Notes under the pieces: generated by a model
What the model was told of the DNA's origin: nothing
Database searches by the model: none
What the model saw: only the letters and a program-made list of their open reading frames with translations
Source of the DNA: UBA9676 sp036522155
GTDB lineage: Bacteria; Actinomycetota; Actinomycetes; Streptosporangiales; Streptosporangiaceae
Length of the DNA stretch: 20,958 nt
Direction of reading: 5' to 3'
Assembly: GCA_036522155.1 (NCBI GenBank)
Contig: DATDGI010000188.1
Span: 1 to 20,958 of the forward strand
Program-made: the position numbers and the translations under genes
Shown: positions 13,475 to 20,889 of the stretch, one piece after another
Numbering within the stretch: position 1 is the stretch's first letter
Layout of the letters: each line of letters opens with the position of its first letter

Positions 13475-15231
13475 TACTTCTGCTTTGCATAACGGCCGGG
13501 GGCGGGCTCGGCCACCGGATACCGGCGGCTGCCCAGCGTGGCCGGAGCCGGGCGGTCGCCGCCGCTGTGGTCACGCACCCACTGGGCCCAGTGGCCCCAC
13601 CAGGTTCCCTGCTGCTGGCTGGCAGCGGCCAGCCAGGCGTCAGGGTCGCGGCCCGGGCGGGGCCCGGTGCGGTAGCACGCCTTGGGGTTGCCGGGCGGGT
13701 TCACCAGGTGCTGGATGTGACCGCCGCCGGACAGCACGAAGGTGGCCTCGCCGCCCAGCAGCTGGGTGGTCTGGTACGCCCCCCGCCAGGGCACCAGATG
13801 ATCGGTTTCGGCACCGACCACGTAGCTGGGGACGTCCGTCCTGGCCAGGTCGATGGCGGTGCCGAGCAGGGTGATGCCGCCCGGGGTGGCCAGCAGGTTG
13901 TGCTCGGCGATGGCCAGGAGCTGGCGGGCGGCCGTCCCGGGCAGCCGGGTGGTGTCCGCGTTCCAGGCCAGGATGTCGAAGGCCGGCGGGTCCTCGCCCA
14001 TCAGGTAGTTGCTGACCCAGAAGTTCCAGACGAGCTCGCCCGGGCGGAGCCAGGCGAAAGCCGCGGCGGTGTCGCGGCCGTCCACCAGCCCGGTCGCGCG
14101 GGTGGCCAGCCGGGCCAGGCCGGGCAGCGGCGGCGCGATCACGAGCCCGGCGACGCTGGGCACGGACATGTCGAGCTGGCTGACGCCGAAGGTCACGTGG
14201 GCGGCCCGGTCGTCGCCGCGCGCCGCGAGCTGGGCGAGCAGGGCGGCGAGCAGCTGACCGCCAGCGCACAGCCCCATGAGACCGATGCGCGGGCTTCCGC
14301 TGATCTCCGCGACCGCGTCCATGGCCTCGGCCAGGGCGCCCGCGTAGGTGTCGAGGTCCCACCCGGCGTGCTGGCGGCCAGGGTTGCGCCAGCTGGTGAC
14401 GAACACCTCGATGCCCTGGCTGACCGCGTACTCGATGAAGCTGCGGCCGGGCGCGAGGTCGAGGATGTAGTAGCGGTTGATCAGTGACCAGACGATGAGC
14501 AGCGGCTCCGCGCACACCCGGGGAGTGGCCGGGGCGTACTGGATGATCTCCACCACGTCGTTGCGGAACACCACCGCGCCGGGCGTGGCGCCGATGTTCT
14601 CGCCCAGGCGGAACGGCCGGGTGTCCACCTGGCGCGGGATGCGCTGGCCGGCCCACGCGTCGGCGAGCAGGTTGCGGGCGCCGCGCAGCAGGCTCCGCCC
14701 GCCGGTGCGGACCGCGTGCTCCAGCGCGGCCGGGTTGCCGGGCAGGGTGTTGGTCGGGGCCAGCGCGCTGGTGAGCACGGTGGCGGCAAACCGGGCCTGC
14801 TGCTTGGTGCGCCAGTCCAGGTCGGCCTGCTCGACCAGCTCGGAGATGGCCCGCTCGGCGGCGAGGTACGCCTGGCCGAGCCGGGCGTAGCACGGGTTGT
14901 CCCGCCAGGCCGGATGGCTGAAGCGGGTGTCACCCCGGGCCGGCTCGGCCACCCGCTGGCCGGCCGCGGCAGCGGCCAGCTCACGGGCCAGCGCGCCGGC
15001 CCTGGCCGCGGCGTCCGGGTGGCTGGCCAGGGCCCGGCCCAGCGCGGCGGCCGCCTGCCGGGCACCGACCCGGCCGGTGGCCAGGCCGGCGTTCAGCGCG
15101 CTGGCCGCCGCCTCACCGATCGCCGCCTCACGTTCTGGCCCGGCCGAGGGCTCGCCCGCTGCTCCGGCCGGCCGGCGTGCCGACCCGGAAACCTTGCCGC
15201 TGCCCGCGCGGGCGCCGCCGCCGGCGGTCAT
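13474..15231 (-). CDS. phaC: Polyhydroxyalkanoate synthase
   Basis: This 585-residue polymerase joins 3-hydroxyacyl-CoA units into PHA on storage granules. The lipase-like box is GLCAGG with nucleophile Cys322. The other catalytic residues are Asp477 in GAETDHLVPW and His505 in SGGGHIQHLVNPP. WNADTTRLPG and FWVSNYLMGEDPPAFDILAW are family-typical. Length and spacing fit single-subunit class I/II synthases, not the short class III/IV enzymes. The N-terminal ~100 residues are Ala-rich and variable. I place the start at ATG 15231, which overlaps the acyl-CoA ligase stop by four bases (ATGA); the longer in-frame opening lies inside the ligase gene. No phaA, phaB, phaE or phasin gene is visible, so monomers probably come from fatty-acid metabolism. 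Confidence 0.93.
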   Translation of the reverse strand: MTAGGGARAGSGKVSGSARRPAGAAGEPSAGPEREAAIGEAAASALNAGLATGRVGARQAAAALGRALASHPDAAARAGALARELAAAAAGQRVAEPARGDTRFSHPAWRDNPCYARLGQAYLAAERAISELVEQADLDWRTKQQARFAATVLTSALAPTNTLPGNPAALEHAVRTGGRSLLRGARNLLADAWAGQRIPRQVDTRPFRLGENIGATPGAVVFRNDVVEIIQYAPATPRVCAEPLLIVWSLINRYYILDLAPGRSFIEYAVSQGIEVFVTSWRNPGRQHAGWDLDTYAGALAEAMDAVAEISGSPRIGLMGLCAGGQLLAALLAQLAARGDDRAAHVTFGVSQLDMSVPSVAGLVIAPPLPGLARLATRATGLVDGRDTAAAFAWLRPGELVWNFWVSNYLMGEDPPAFDILAWNADTTRLPGTAARQLLAIAEHNLLATPGGITLLGTAIDLARTDVPSYVVGAETDHLVPWRGAYQTTQLLGGEATFVLSGGGHIQHLVNPPGNPKACYRTGPRPGRDPDAWLAAASQQQGTWWGHWAQWVRDHSGGDRPAPATLGSRRYPVAEPAPGRYAKQK

Positions 15232-16805
15232 GGCCGGGCTCCCGCCGGGCTGGCCTGCGCCACGAGTTCCCGCTTGAGGATCTTGCCGGTCGCGGTCATC
15301 GGCAGGCTGTCGCGGAACTCCACGATCCGCGGGTACTTGTAGGCCGCCATGTTCTGCTTGCACCAGGCGATGAGGTCGGCCTCGGTCAGCTGGGCACCGG
15401 GGGTGCGGACCACGAACGCCTTGACCTCCTCGCCGTGGCTGTCGTGCGACACGCCGACGACCGCGGCCAGGCTCACCGCCTCGTGGGTGAGCAGGACTTC
15501 CTCCAGCTCGCGCGGGTAGACGTTGAAGCCACCCCGGATGATCAGGTCTTTCTTGCGGTCCACGACATACAGGTAGCCGTCCTCGTCGGCGGTGCCGATG
15601 TCACCGGTGCGGAACCAGCCCTCGCCGTCGATCGCCGCCGCGGTCGCCTCGGGCCGCCGGAAGTACCCCTTCATGACGTTATGGCCGCGGATCTCGATCT
15701 CGCCCGGCTCGCCGGTGGCGGCGGCCGCACCGTCGTCGCGGACGATCCTGACCTCGGTGCCCCACACCGGCAGGCCGATCGACCCGGGCCGGCGCGGCCG
15801 GTCCACCCGGTTGAAGGTGGCCAGCGGGCTGGTCTCGGACAGCCCGTAACCCTCCAGAATCGGCACCGTGAACCGTTCCTCGAACCGCCGCATCAGCTCG
15901 GCCGGCAGGGCGGCCCCGCCGGAAACGGCCACCCGCATCCGGGACGCGATCGCCGGAATGTCCGCGCCGCCGGCGTCCGGGCAGTTCAGCAGCGCGTGGT
16001 ACATGGTGGGCACGCCGGCGAAGAAGGTGACCCGCTCGGTGTCCATGAGCGCCAGCGCCCGCGCCGGGTCGAACCGCGGCAGCAGCACCACCGTCGCGCC
16101 GGTGGCGAAGCCGTTGTTCATCTGCACGGTCTGCCCGAACGAGTGAAACAGCGGCAGGGCGATCAGGTGGACGTCGTGCGGGTGGATGCCGAACAGCCGG
16201 TTGGCAAGCAGAGCGTTCTGCACCATGTTGCTGTGGGTCAGCTCGGCGCCCTTGGGCTGCCCGGTGGTGCCGCTGGTGTAGAGGATGACGGCGGTGTCGG
16301 TCTCCGCCGTGGGGGCGGAGCGGAAGGTGACCGGCTGGCGATGGGTGAACTCGGCCAGCGTCTCCACCTCCGGGCGGGGGGAGGTGGCCGCCGGGTCGGC
16401 GGTGAGCAGGACGAAGTGCTCACAGCCGAGGGTGCGGGCGGCCGCGGCCGCGCCCGCCTGGCCCATCGGCAGCTCGGCCGTGCCCTCGAAGCAGAAGTAG
16501 GCCCTGGCCGCCGAATCGGCCAGGTGGTAGGCGATCTCCCGCTCGGTCAGCAGCACGTTCAGCGGCACGACGGCCGCACCGGACTTGAGGATGCCGTAGT
16601 ACACGATGGGGAAGTGCGGCAGGTTCGGGCAGCTCAGGGCCACCCGGTCACCCTGGCCGATGCCCCGGGCGGCGAGCGCGCCGGCCACCTGGCTGGCCGC
16701 GGCGCCGAGCTGGGCGTAAGTCAGCCGGGCCGGGGCGTGCACGACGGCGGGCCGGCCGGCGAAGTTGCCTGCGCTGTCCTCGAGCAGGACGGCTAGGTTC
16801 AGCAT
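15228..16805 (-). CDS. Fatty-acid--CoA ligase (AMP-forming)
   Basis: This 525-residue ANL-superfamily ligase activates a carboxylic acid to acyl-CoA through an acyl-adenylate. Motifs are the P-loop YTSGTTGQPKG (176-186), YGLSETSP (about 320), GWFRTGDIG (about 400), DRKKDLIIRGGFNVYPRELE and the catalytic lysine in TATGKILKREL (Lys508). It is the first gene of the PHA operon. Substrate length cannot be read from sequence, but context suggests fatty acids, or hydroxyacids released by PhaZ. I start it at ATG 16805 because GGAGGTG sits 6 bases upstream on the minus strand; an in-frame codon at 16838 lacks this. A 15-bp motif shared with the regulator promoter lies 62-76 bases before the start. Confidence 0.92.
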   Translation of the reverse strand: MLNLAVLLEDSAGNFAGRPAVVHAPARLTYAQLGAAASQVAGALAARGIGQGDRVALSCPNLPHFPIVYYGILKSGAAVVPLNVLLTEREIAYHLADSAARAYFCFEGTAELPMGQAGAAAAARTLGCEHFVLLTADPAATSPRPEVETLAEFTHRQPVTFRSAPTAETDTAVILYTSGTTGQPKGAELTHSNMVQNALLANRLFGIHPHDVHLIALPLFHSFGQTVQMNNGFATGATVVLLPRFDPARALALMDTERVTFFAGVPTMYHALLNCPDAGGADIPAIASRMRVAVSGGAALPAELMRRFEERFTVPILEGYGLSETSPLATFNRVDRPRRPGSIGLPVWGTEVRIVRDDGAAAATGEPGEIEIRGHNVMKGYFRRPEATAAAIDGEGWFRTGDIGTADEDGYLYVVDRKKDLIIRGGFNVYPRELEEVLLTHEAVSLAAVVGVSHDSHGEEVKAFVVRTPGAQLTEADLIAWCKQNMAAYKYPRIVEFRDSLPMTATGKILKRELVAQASPAGARP

Positions 16806-16866
16806 CTGGCACCTCCAAGGCTTCCAGGAGGTACTCACTGTGACCGGGCGCGGCCGTCAGGTGTTA

Positions 16867-16881
16867 GTGGCCGGCTCACAA
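16867..16881 (-). promoter_or_regulatory. 15-bp operator candidate upstream of the PHA operon
   Basis: On the minus strand this reads TTGTGAGCCGGCCAC, identical over 15 bases to the motif at 18304-18318. It lies in the 93-base gap between the regulator stop and the acyl-CoA ligase start. A shared operator for the PucR-type regulator is the simplest reading; this is inference from position and exact identity. Confidence 0.55.
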
Positions 16882-16898
16882 GGAGCGTGGTGATCCGG

Positions 16899-18260
16899 TC
16901 ATGAAATCCCCGGCACCGGCGCCGGGGGTGCCACGCCAGCGGCGGGGGCGCCGAGCAGCCGCACCGCGATAAGAAGTTCCATCACATCGGCGAATCGCCG
17001 CAGGTCACAGCCGGTCCGCTCGGCGATCCGGTCCAGCCGGTAATAGGCGGTGTTCACGTGCAGGTGCAGCTGCCGGGCCGCGGTCCTGGCGTTGAGGTCG
17101 CAGGCCGCGTACGCGGCCAGGGTCGCGATCAGTGCGCCGCCCGCGGCGGCGTCCTCGGCCACGAACTGCCGCACCTCTGGGCGGATCAGCCGCCGCGCCG
17201 TCTCGTCATCCCGCAGCACCAGGTAGTCGAAGCTGGTCAGCAACGGCAGCGCGAGCACGCCCGCGCCGGTGCCCAGGCCGTCCCGGGCGACCCGGGCCTC
17301 GGCATACGCCTCCGGCACCTCGTGCAGGCCGGCGTGCACCGTGCTCACGCCGACCGCGAGGTGGACCCCCTCGCGGGCAAGCTCGGCGCAGACCCGGCTC
17401 AGGCCCGAGATCGCTGGGTCGGCCCGGCCCCGCGGCAGCGGGGCGATCGCCACGATCTCGTCGTGCCGGGCCACGGTGAGCCCGAGCCCATGACCGCCGA
17501 ATGCGCCGCGCAGCGCGGCCGCGACGTCAGCCAGGTCCGGCTCGCCCGCCCGGCCCCGGGCCGCCCCAGCGCCCGGCTCGGTCTCCTCGTCCCCGGCCGG
17601 GGCCGCCGTCGCCACCAGCAGCCGCCGGTCCGGGCCGAGCCCCGCCGCCCGCAGCATCGCCCGCCCCGGCCCGGCGAGGGCGCCCCGCCGGGCCAGCAGA
17701 TCCTCAAGCAGATCCCGGCGTACCCGGTCACCTTCGGCCAGCGCGTGCTGCTGGGCCTGCACATAGGCCTCGCCCGCGACGGTGCTGCCCAGTTCGATGA
17801 CCTGCATCAGCCGCGCGACGACCGACAGCGCGCCGTCCCGCGCGGCCGGGTCGTCGCCGGCCGCGGCCAGGATGCCCTGCCACAGCGTGAGCTGCCCGAT
17901 CCGGAACGCCTGCAGGAAGTCGGCCAGCGAGATTCCCTGTGCCACCCGCCGGGTGGCCTGTTCCCTGGTGATCGCGAAGTCGGCCCGGCTGGCCTCCCGG
18001 TGGGCCGCCAGCCCGTCCAGGAACACCCGGAACACCGCATCCACATGCACGCCGACATCGGCCCGTAGCTGGTCATCCTGGCTGGCGGCATAGGCGGGCA
18101 CCTGCTGCCAGATGGCCTCGACCGCGGCCGGGACCAGGTCCGGCACGGACGCCGCGACGCCCGCGGCGAGCCGTGCCACCTCCGCCTGCCCCGCACCCGC
18201 CAGGTGCCCCGCACCCGCCGGGCGACCCGTGCTGGCCGGCTGCTGCGGCGCCTCGCCCAT
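16899..18260 (-). CDS. PucR/CdaR-family transcriptional regulator
   Basis: This encodes 453 residues. The N-terminal half is helical and resembles the sensory region of actinobacterial PucR-type regulators (ITREQATRRVAQGISLADFLQAFRIG). A GGDEF-like middle follows (LAVGVSTVHAGLHEVPEAYAEAR). A C-terminal PucR helix-turn-helix spans about 389-420 (LNARTAARQLHLHVNTAYYR, then LDRIAERTG). It should bind DNA in response to a small metabolite. I start it at ATG 18260 because GGGAGGGG lies just upstream; earlier in-frame codons at 18320 and 18296 have no such site and run into the promoter region. It is upstream of, and co-oriented with, the PHA operon, and both have the same 15-bp motif in front. This suggests it controls PHA metabolism and itself. 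The N terminus carries a duplicated AGAG peptide. Confidence 0.9.
   Translation of the reverse strand: MGEAPQQPASTGRPAGAGHLAGAGQAEVARLAAGVAASVPDLVPAAVEAIWQQVPAYAASQDDQLRADVGVHVDAVFRVFLDGLAAHREASRADFAITREQATRRVAQGISLADFLQAFRIGQLTLWQGILAAAGDDPAARDGALSVVARLMQVIELGSTVAGEAYVQAQQHALAEGDRVRRDLLEDLLARRGALAGPGRAMLRAAGLGPDRRLLVATAAPAGDEETEPGAGAARGRAGEPDLADVAAALRGAFGGHGLGLTVARHDEIVAIAPLPRGRADPAISGLSRVCAELAREGVHLAVGVSTVHAGLHEVPEAYAEARVARDGLGTGAGVLALPLLTSFDYLVLRDDETARRLIRPEVRQFVAEDAAAGGALIATLAAYAACDLNARTAARQLHLHVNTAYYRLDRIAERTGCDLRRFADVMELLIAVRLLGAPAAGVAPPAPVPGIS
18187..18222. repeat. 18-bp tandem duplication inside the regulator N terminus
   Basis: Two adjacent 18-bp units (18187-18204 and 18205-18222) differ at one base. 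They lie in frame near the 5' end of the PucR-type gene and encode the repeated hexapeptide in PAGAGHLAGAGQ. This is probably a flexible linker that grew by slippage. Confidence 0.7.
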
Positions 18261-18303
18261 CGCCCCTCCCGGGTGCCAGCTCCGTGCCCCCAGCATGGCG
18301 CGA

Positions 18304-18320
18304 TTGTGAGCCGGCCACAA
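18304..18320 (+). promoter_or_regulatory. Operator candidate between the regulator and the two-component genes
   Basis: The sequence TTGTGAGCCGGCCACAA has inverted arms TTGTG/CACAA around a 7-base centre. Its first 15 bases match the minus-strand site at 16867-16881 exactly. It lies 44-60 bases before the regulator start at 18260. On the regulator strand it overlaps a possible -35 (TTGTGG) placed 17 bases from CATGCT, a position that would suit autorepression. The regulator and promoter roles are inferred. Confidence 0.55.
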
Positions 18321-18411
18321 CCGGCCGCCGCTCGGCCTGGCCGGTCCGGGCTCTATCGCCCTCCCGGGTCCTTACTGTGGAGGGACGGCCCGGCGCAGCA
18401 GCATCACCGGG

Positions 18412-18444
18412 TTCACACGAAACTCGCATGAAAACCACATGGGA
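18412..18444 (+). promoter_or_regulatory. Three 11-bp direct repeats, candidate response-regulator binding array
   Basis: TTCACACGAAA (18412-18422), CTCGCATGAAA (18423-18433) and ACCACATGGGA (18434-18444) follow each other at exact 11-base spacing, with declining similarity. This is the geometry of PhoB/OmpR-type sites. The array ends 50 bases before the response-regulator start and is the least GC-rich part of the 234-base divergent gap, so it also probably contains promoter elements. Autoregulation by the adjacent regulator is inferred. Confidence 0.5.
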
Positions 18445-18494
18445 CGAGGGGGTCGACCTGGTCAGATGAGGTGCGAGGGCAAAGGAGCAGGGCG

Positions 18495-19232
18495 ATGGGT
18501 GAGGCAGCGCCGGGCCTGGCCGACCGGGGCGAGCTGCTGGTGGTCGACGACGAGCCGTTCCTGCGTGATGCCGTCGCCGCCTCGCTGCGGTTCCTGGGGT
18601 TCACGGTGACGACCGCGGGCACCGGCCTGGGGGCACTCCGGCTGGCCCGGGAGCACCCGTTCGACCTGGTGGTGCTGGACGTGATGCTGCCCGACACCGA
18701 CGGCTTCGAGGTGGTGGCGCGGCTGCGCCGGGACGGCCTGCAGGTACCGGTGATCTTCCTGACCGCCCGGGACACCCAGGCGGACAAGGTGACCGGGCTG
18801 ACCCTGGGCGGCGACGACTATCTGACCAAGCCGTTCGGGCTTGAGGAGCTGGCGGCCCGGGTCCGGACCGTGCTGCGCCGGACCCGCCCTGCCACCTCCG
18901 GCCCGGTGCTGACGTTCGCGGACATCGAGCTGGACCAGGACAGCTACCAGGTCTACCGGGCCGGGCACCTGATCGACCTGTCACCGACCGAGTTCCGGCT
19001 GCTGCGCTACCTGATGCTGAACCCAGGCCGGGTGCTGACCAGGACACAGCTGCTGGCCCACGTCTGGGACTACGACTTCGGGGGATCCAGCACGGTGGTG
19101 ACCACCTACATCGCGTACCTGCGGCGCAAGCTGGCCCGGTATGGGCCGGATGTGATCCATACCCAGCGGGCGGTCGGCTATTGCCTGCGCCTGCCCGGCC
19201 CGGAAGATGAGGCGAGCGGCGATGACAGCTAA
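18495..19232 (+). CDS. OmpR/PhoB-family response regulator
   Basis: This 245-residue regulator has a receiver domain with acidic pocket D18/D19, phosphoacceptor Asp62 in VLDVMLPDTDG, Thr90 and Lys112 in TKPFG. A winged-helix DNA-binding domain follows (LSPTEFRLLRYLMLNPGRVLTRTQLLAHVWDY, ending at THQRAVGY-like IHTQRAVGYCLRL). It is phosphorylated by the kinase encoded next and then binds DNA, typically to direct repeats. ATG 18495 is chosen because AAGGAG at 18482-18487 sits 7 bases ahead; the in-frame GTG at 18471 has none. It overlaps the kinase gene by 11 bases. The 11-bp repeat array upstream is a likely autoregulatory site. The stimulus and regulon are unknown. Confidence 0.95.
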   Translation: MGEAAPGLADRGELLVVDDEPFLRDAVAASLRFLGFTVTTAGTGLGALRLAREHPFDLVVLDVMLPDTDGFEVVARLRRDGLQVPVIFLTARDTQADKVTGLTLGGDDYLTKPFGLEELAARVRTVLRRTRPATSGPVLTFADIELDQDSYQVYRAGHLIDLSPTEFRLLRYLMLNPGRVLTRTQLLAHVWDYDFGGSSTVVTTYIAYLRRKLARYGPDVIHTQRAVGYCLRLPGPEDEASGDDS

Positions 19233-20799
19233 CGCAGGGCGAGTGGCCCGCTGGCGCGTCCGGCCCCGGCGGGCCCAGCTCCGTATCCAGGTCCTGGTCG
19301 GTGTCGTGCTGGTCACCCTGGCTGCCCTGGGGGCCTTCGACTTCGCCGCGGTCACCGCGCTGCACGGTTACCTGGTGGGCAAGACCGACGGCCAGCTCCA
19401 GTCGGTCCAGGGCCAGTACCGGGCACAGGCGAAGGTGGCGTCGGGCCCGCGGTTCACCGTCTCGCTCGGTGGGGCGAACTGGCAGGCGGCCCCCGGCCGG
19501 GGCAGCCGGTCGGTGGTCGTCGGGCCGCGCCTGGTGCTGCCACGCACCCTCGCCCCGTACTGGGTCGAGTGGGTGTCGCCCAAGGGGGCCAAGATATTCG
19601 TGCGGGGCAATCCCGACCTGATACCGGTGCTCCCGCGGAATCTGCCGCTAACGCCGCCCGGCCGGGTGGCTCGGGCCGTGGCCAGCCGCAACGGGCGGGC
19701 CCAGCTGCTGATGCAGGCGGTGCCCCTGGGGGGTGGCCAGCTGGTGGTCACCACCAGCCTGGCCAGCGTGAACAGCACCACGGCCCGGCTGGCCCTCATC
19801 GTCATCGCTGGCTCGCTGGCCGCCGCCATGCTGGTCTTCGTCGGCGTGGCCTGGATTCTGCGCCGTGGGCTGCGCCCGATCGAGAGCATGGCCGCCCAGG
19901 CCGACCGGATCAGCGCCGGTGATCTCACCGACCGGGTCGGTCCCGACGACAGCGCCACCGAGGTGGGGCGGCTCGGGACGGCACTGAACGGCATGCTGAC
20001 CCGGATCGAGGCCGCCGTGCACGAGCGCGAGGCCAGCCAGGAACTCACCCGCCGCTTCTTCGCCGACGCCAGCCACGAACTGCGCACCCCGCTCGCCTCG
20101 CTGCGCGCCAACGCCGAGCTCTACCAGCAGGGTGCCCTGCCCCAGCGGGCCCAGGTGGACGAGGCCATGCGGCGTATCGCGCTGGAGGCGAAGCGGATGA
20201 GCGCGCTGGTCGACGACATGCTCCGGCTGGCCCGGCTCGACCACCACCCCGGACCGCAGCATGACGAGGTCGACCTGACCGCCCTGATCGGCGAATGTGC
20301 CGAACGCGCGCGGATCGCCGATCCGGCCAGGACCTGGTACACCGACGTCGAGCCCGGCCTGACCGTGACGGGTGACGAGGAAATGCTGCACCGGGCGGTC
20401 GGCAACCTGCTGGCCAACGTCGGGGCGCACACCCCGGCCACCACGGTCGGCACCATCACCGCCGCGAGTTGTGCCAGCGAGGTCACCATCGAGGTCAGCG
20501 ACGACGGCCCGGGGGTGGCAGCGGCTCAGCTTCCCCGCATCTTCGACCGCTTCTACCGGGCCCCGGCACCTTCCCGCCAGCCGGGCTCCGGCCTGGGGCT
20601 GGCCATCGTCAGCGCGGTCGCCACCGCCCACCATGGCACCGCGACGGCGGCCCTCAACCAGCCACACGGGCTGCGGATCACGCTGGCCTTGCCCACCTCG
20701 CCGCCGCTGGGCGAGCCCGCCCTCGCCGCCGCGGGGGCCAGCCTCAACGGAGCCAGCGCCCACGGAGCCGCCGCCAACGGAGCCAGCCTGGCGCCCTGA
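19222..20799 (+). CDS. Sensor histidine kinase with HAMP domain
   Basis: This 525-residue membrane kinase is the partner of the preceding regulator. It has a basic N terminus, TM1 at about 23-45, an extracytoplasmic sensor of about 140 residues, TM2 at about 190-212, and HAMP at about 213-265. The dimerisation/phosphoacceptor helix has His285 in FFADASHELRTPLASLRANAE. The ATPase has an N-box (N395, N399), DDGPGV, RIFDRFYR and GSGLGLAIV. The start may be ATG 19222 or ATG 19207; both overlap the regulator gene, and 19222 has GAGG upstream. After the ATPase comes a low-complexity Ala/Gly/Asn tail made of four pentapeptide repeats. The sensor domain has no family I recognise, so the signal is unknown. 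Confidence 0.93.
   Translation: MTANAGRVARWRVRPRRAQLRIQVLVGVVLVTLAALGAFDFAAVTALHGYLVGKTDGQLQSVQGQYRAQAKVASGPRFTVSLGGANWQAAPGRGSRSVVVGPRLVLPRTLAPYWVEWVSPKGAKIFVRGNPDLIPVLPRNLPLTPPGRVARAVASRNGRAQLLMQAVPLGGGQLVVTTSLASVNSTTARLALIVIAGSLAAAMLVFVGVAWILRRGLRPIESMAAQADRISAGDLTDRVGPDDSATEVGRLGTALNGMLTRIEAAVHEREASQELTRRFFADASHELRTPLASLRANAELYQQGALPQRAQVDEAMRRIALEAKRMSALVDDMLRLARLDHHPGPQHDEVDLTALIGECAERARIADPARTWYTDVEPGLTVTGDEEMLHRAVGNLLANVGAHTPATTVGTITAASCASEVTIEVSDDGPGVAAAQLPRIFDRFYRAPAPSRQPGSGLGLAIVSAVATAHHGTATAALNQPHGLRITLALPTSPPLGEPALAAAGASLNGASAHGAAANGASLAP
20731..20790 (+). repeat. Four in-frame 15-bp repeats encoding a (x-G-A-S/A-x) tail on the kinase
   Basis: Units 20731-20745, 20746-20760, 20761-20775 and 20776-20790 encode AGASL, NGASA, HGAAA and NGASL. 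The core GGAGCC recurs at 15-base spacing in the last three. The tract is the C terminus of the histidine kinase, beyond the ATPase domain. Repeat number is likely to vary between strains. Confidence 0.75.
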
Positions 20800-20876
20800 C
20801 CAGCCACCGCGCCCCGCCCGGCACACTCGCCGCTGCCGTCCCGGCGATTCGCCACGATCGGTGCGCCGGTTCCCGC

Positions 20877-20882
20877 TAGCGT
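20877..20882 (+). promoter_or_regulatory. -10 box of a probable leaderless transcript
   Basis: TAGCGT (a TAnnnT -10 pattern) ends 7 bases before the ATG at 20890, and no Shine-Dalgarno sequence lies between. This is the usual layout of leaderless actinobacterial genes. The rest of the gap after the kinase (20800-20876) shows no gene or clear terminator. Confidence 0.4.
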
Positions 20883-20889
20883 TCACTGC

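Noticed and set aside
15177..16796. A 539-codon plus-strand frame opposite the acyl-CoA ligase
   Set aside because: The minus strand carries every ANL ligase motif in order. The plus-strand translation is repetitive Gly/Arg/His-rich sequence typical of antisense frames in GC-rich DNA.
16841..16894. A 17-codon plus-strand frame (GTG start, with GGAGG just upstream) in the gap before the acyl-CoA ligase
   Set aside because: The GGAGG-like bases are simply part of a GC-rich gap, the peptide has no recognisable character, and the frame covers the likely operator. There is no independent support for it being translated.
19648..20886. A long minus-strand frame across the histidine kinase
   Set aside because: It is antisense to a gene with clear H, N, D, F and G boxes, and no plausible ribosome-binding site or motifs were seen.
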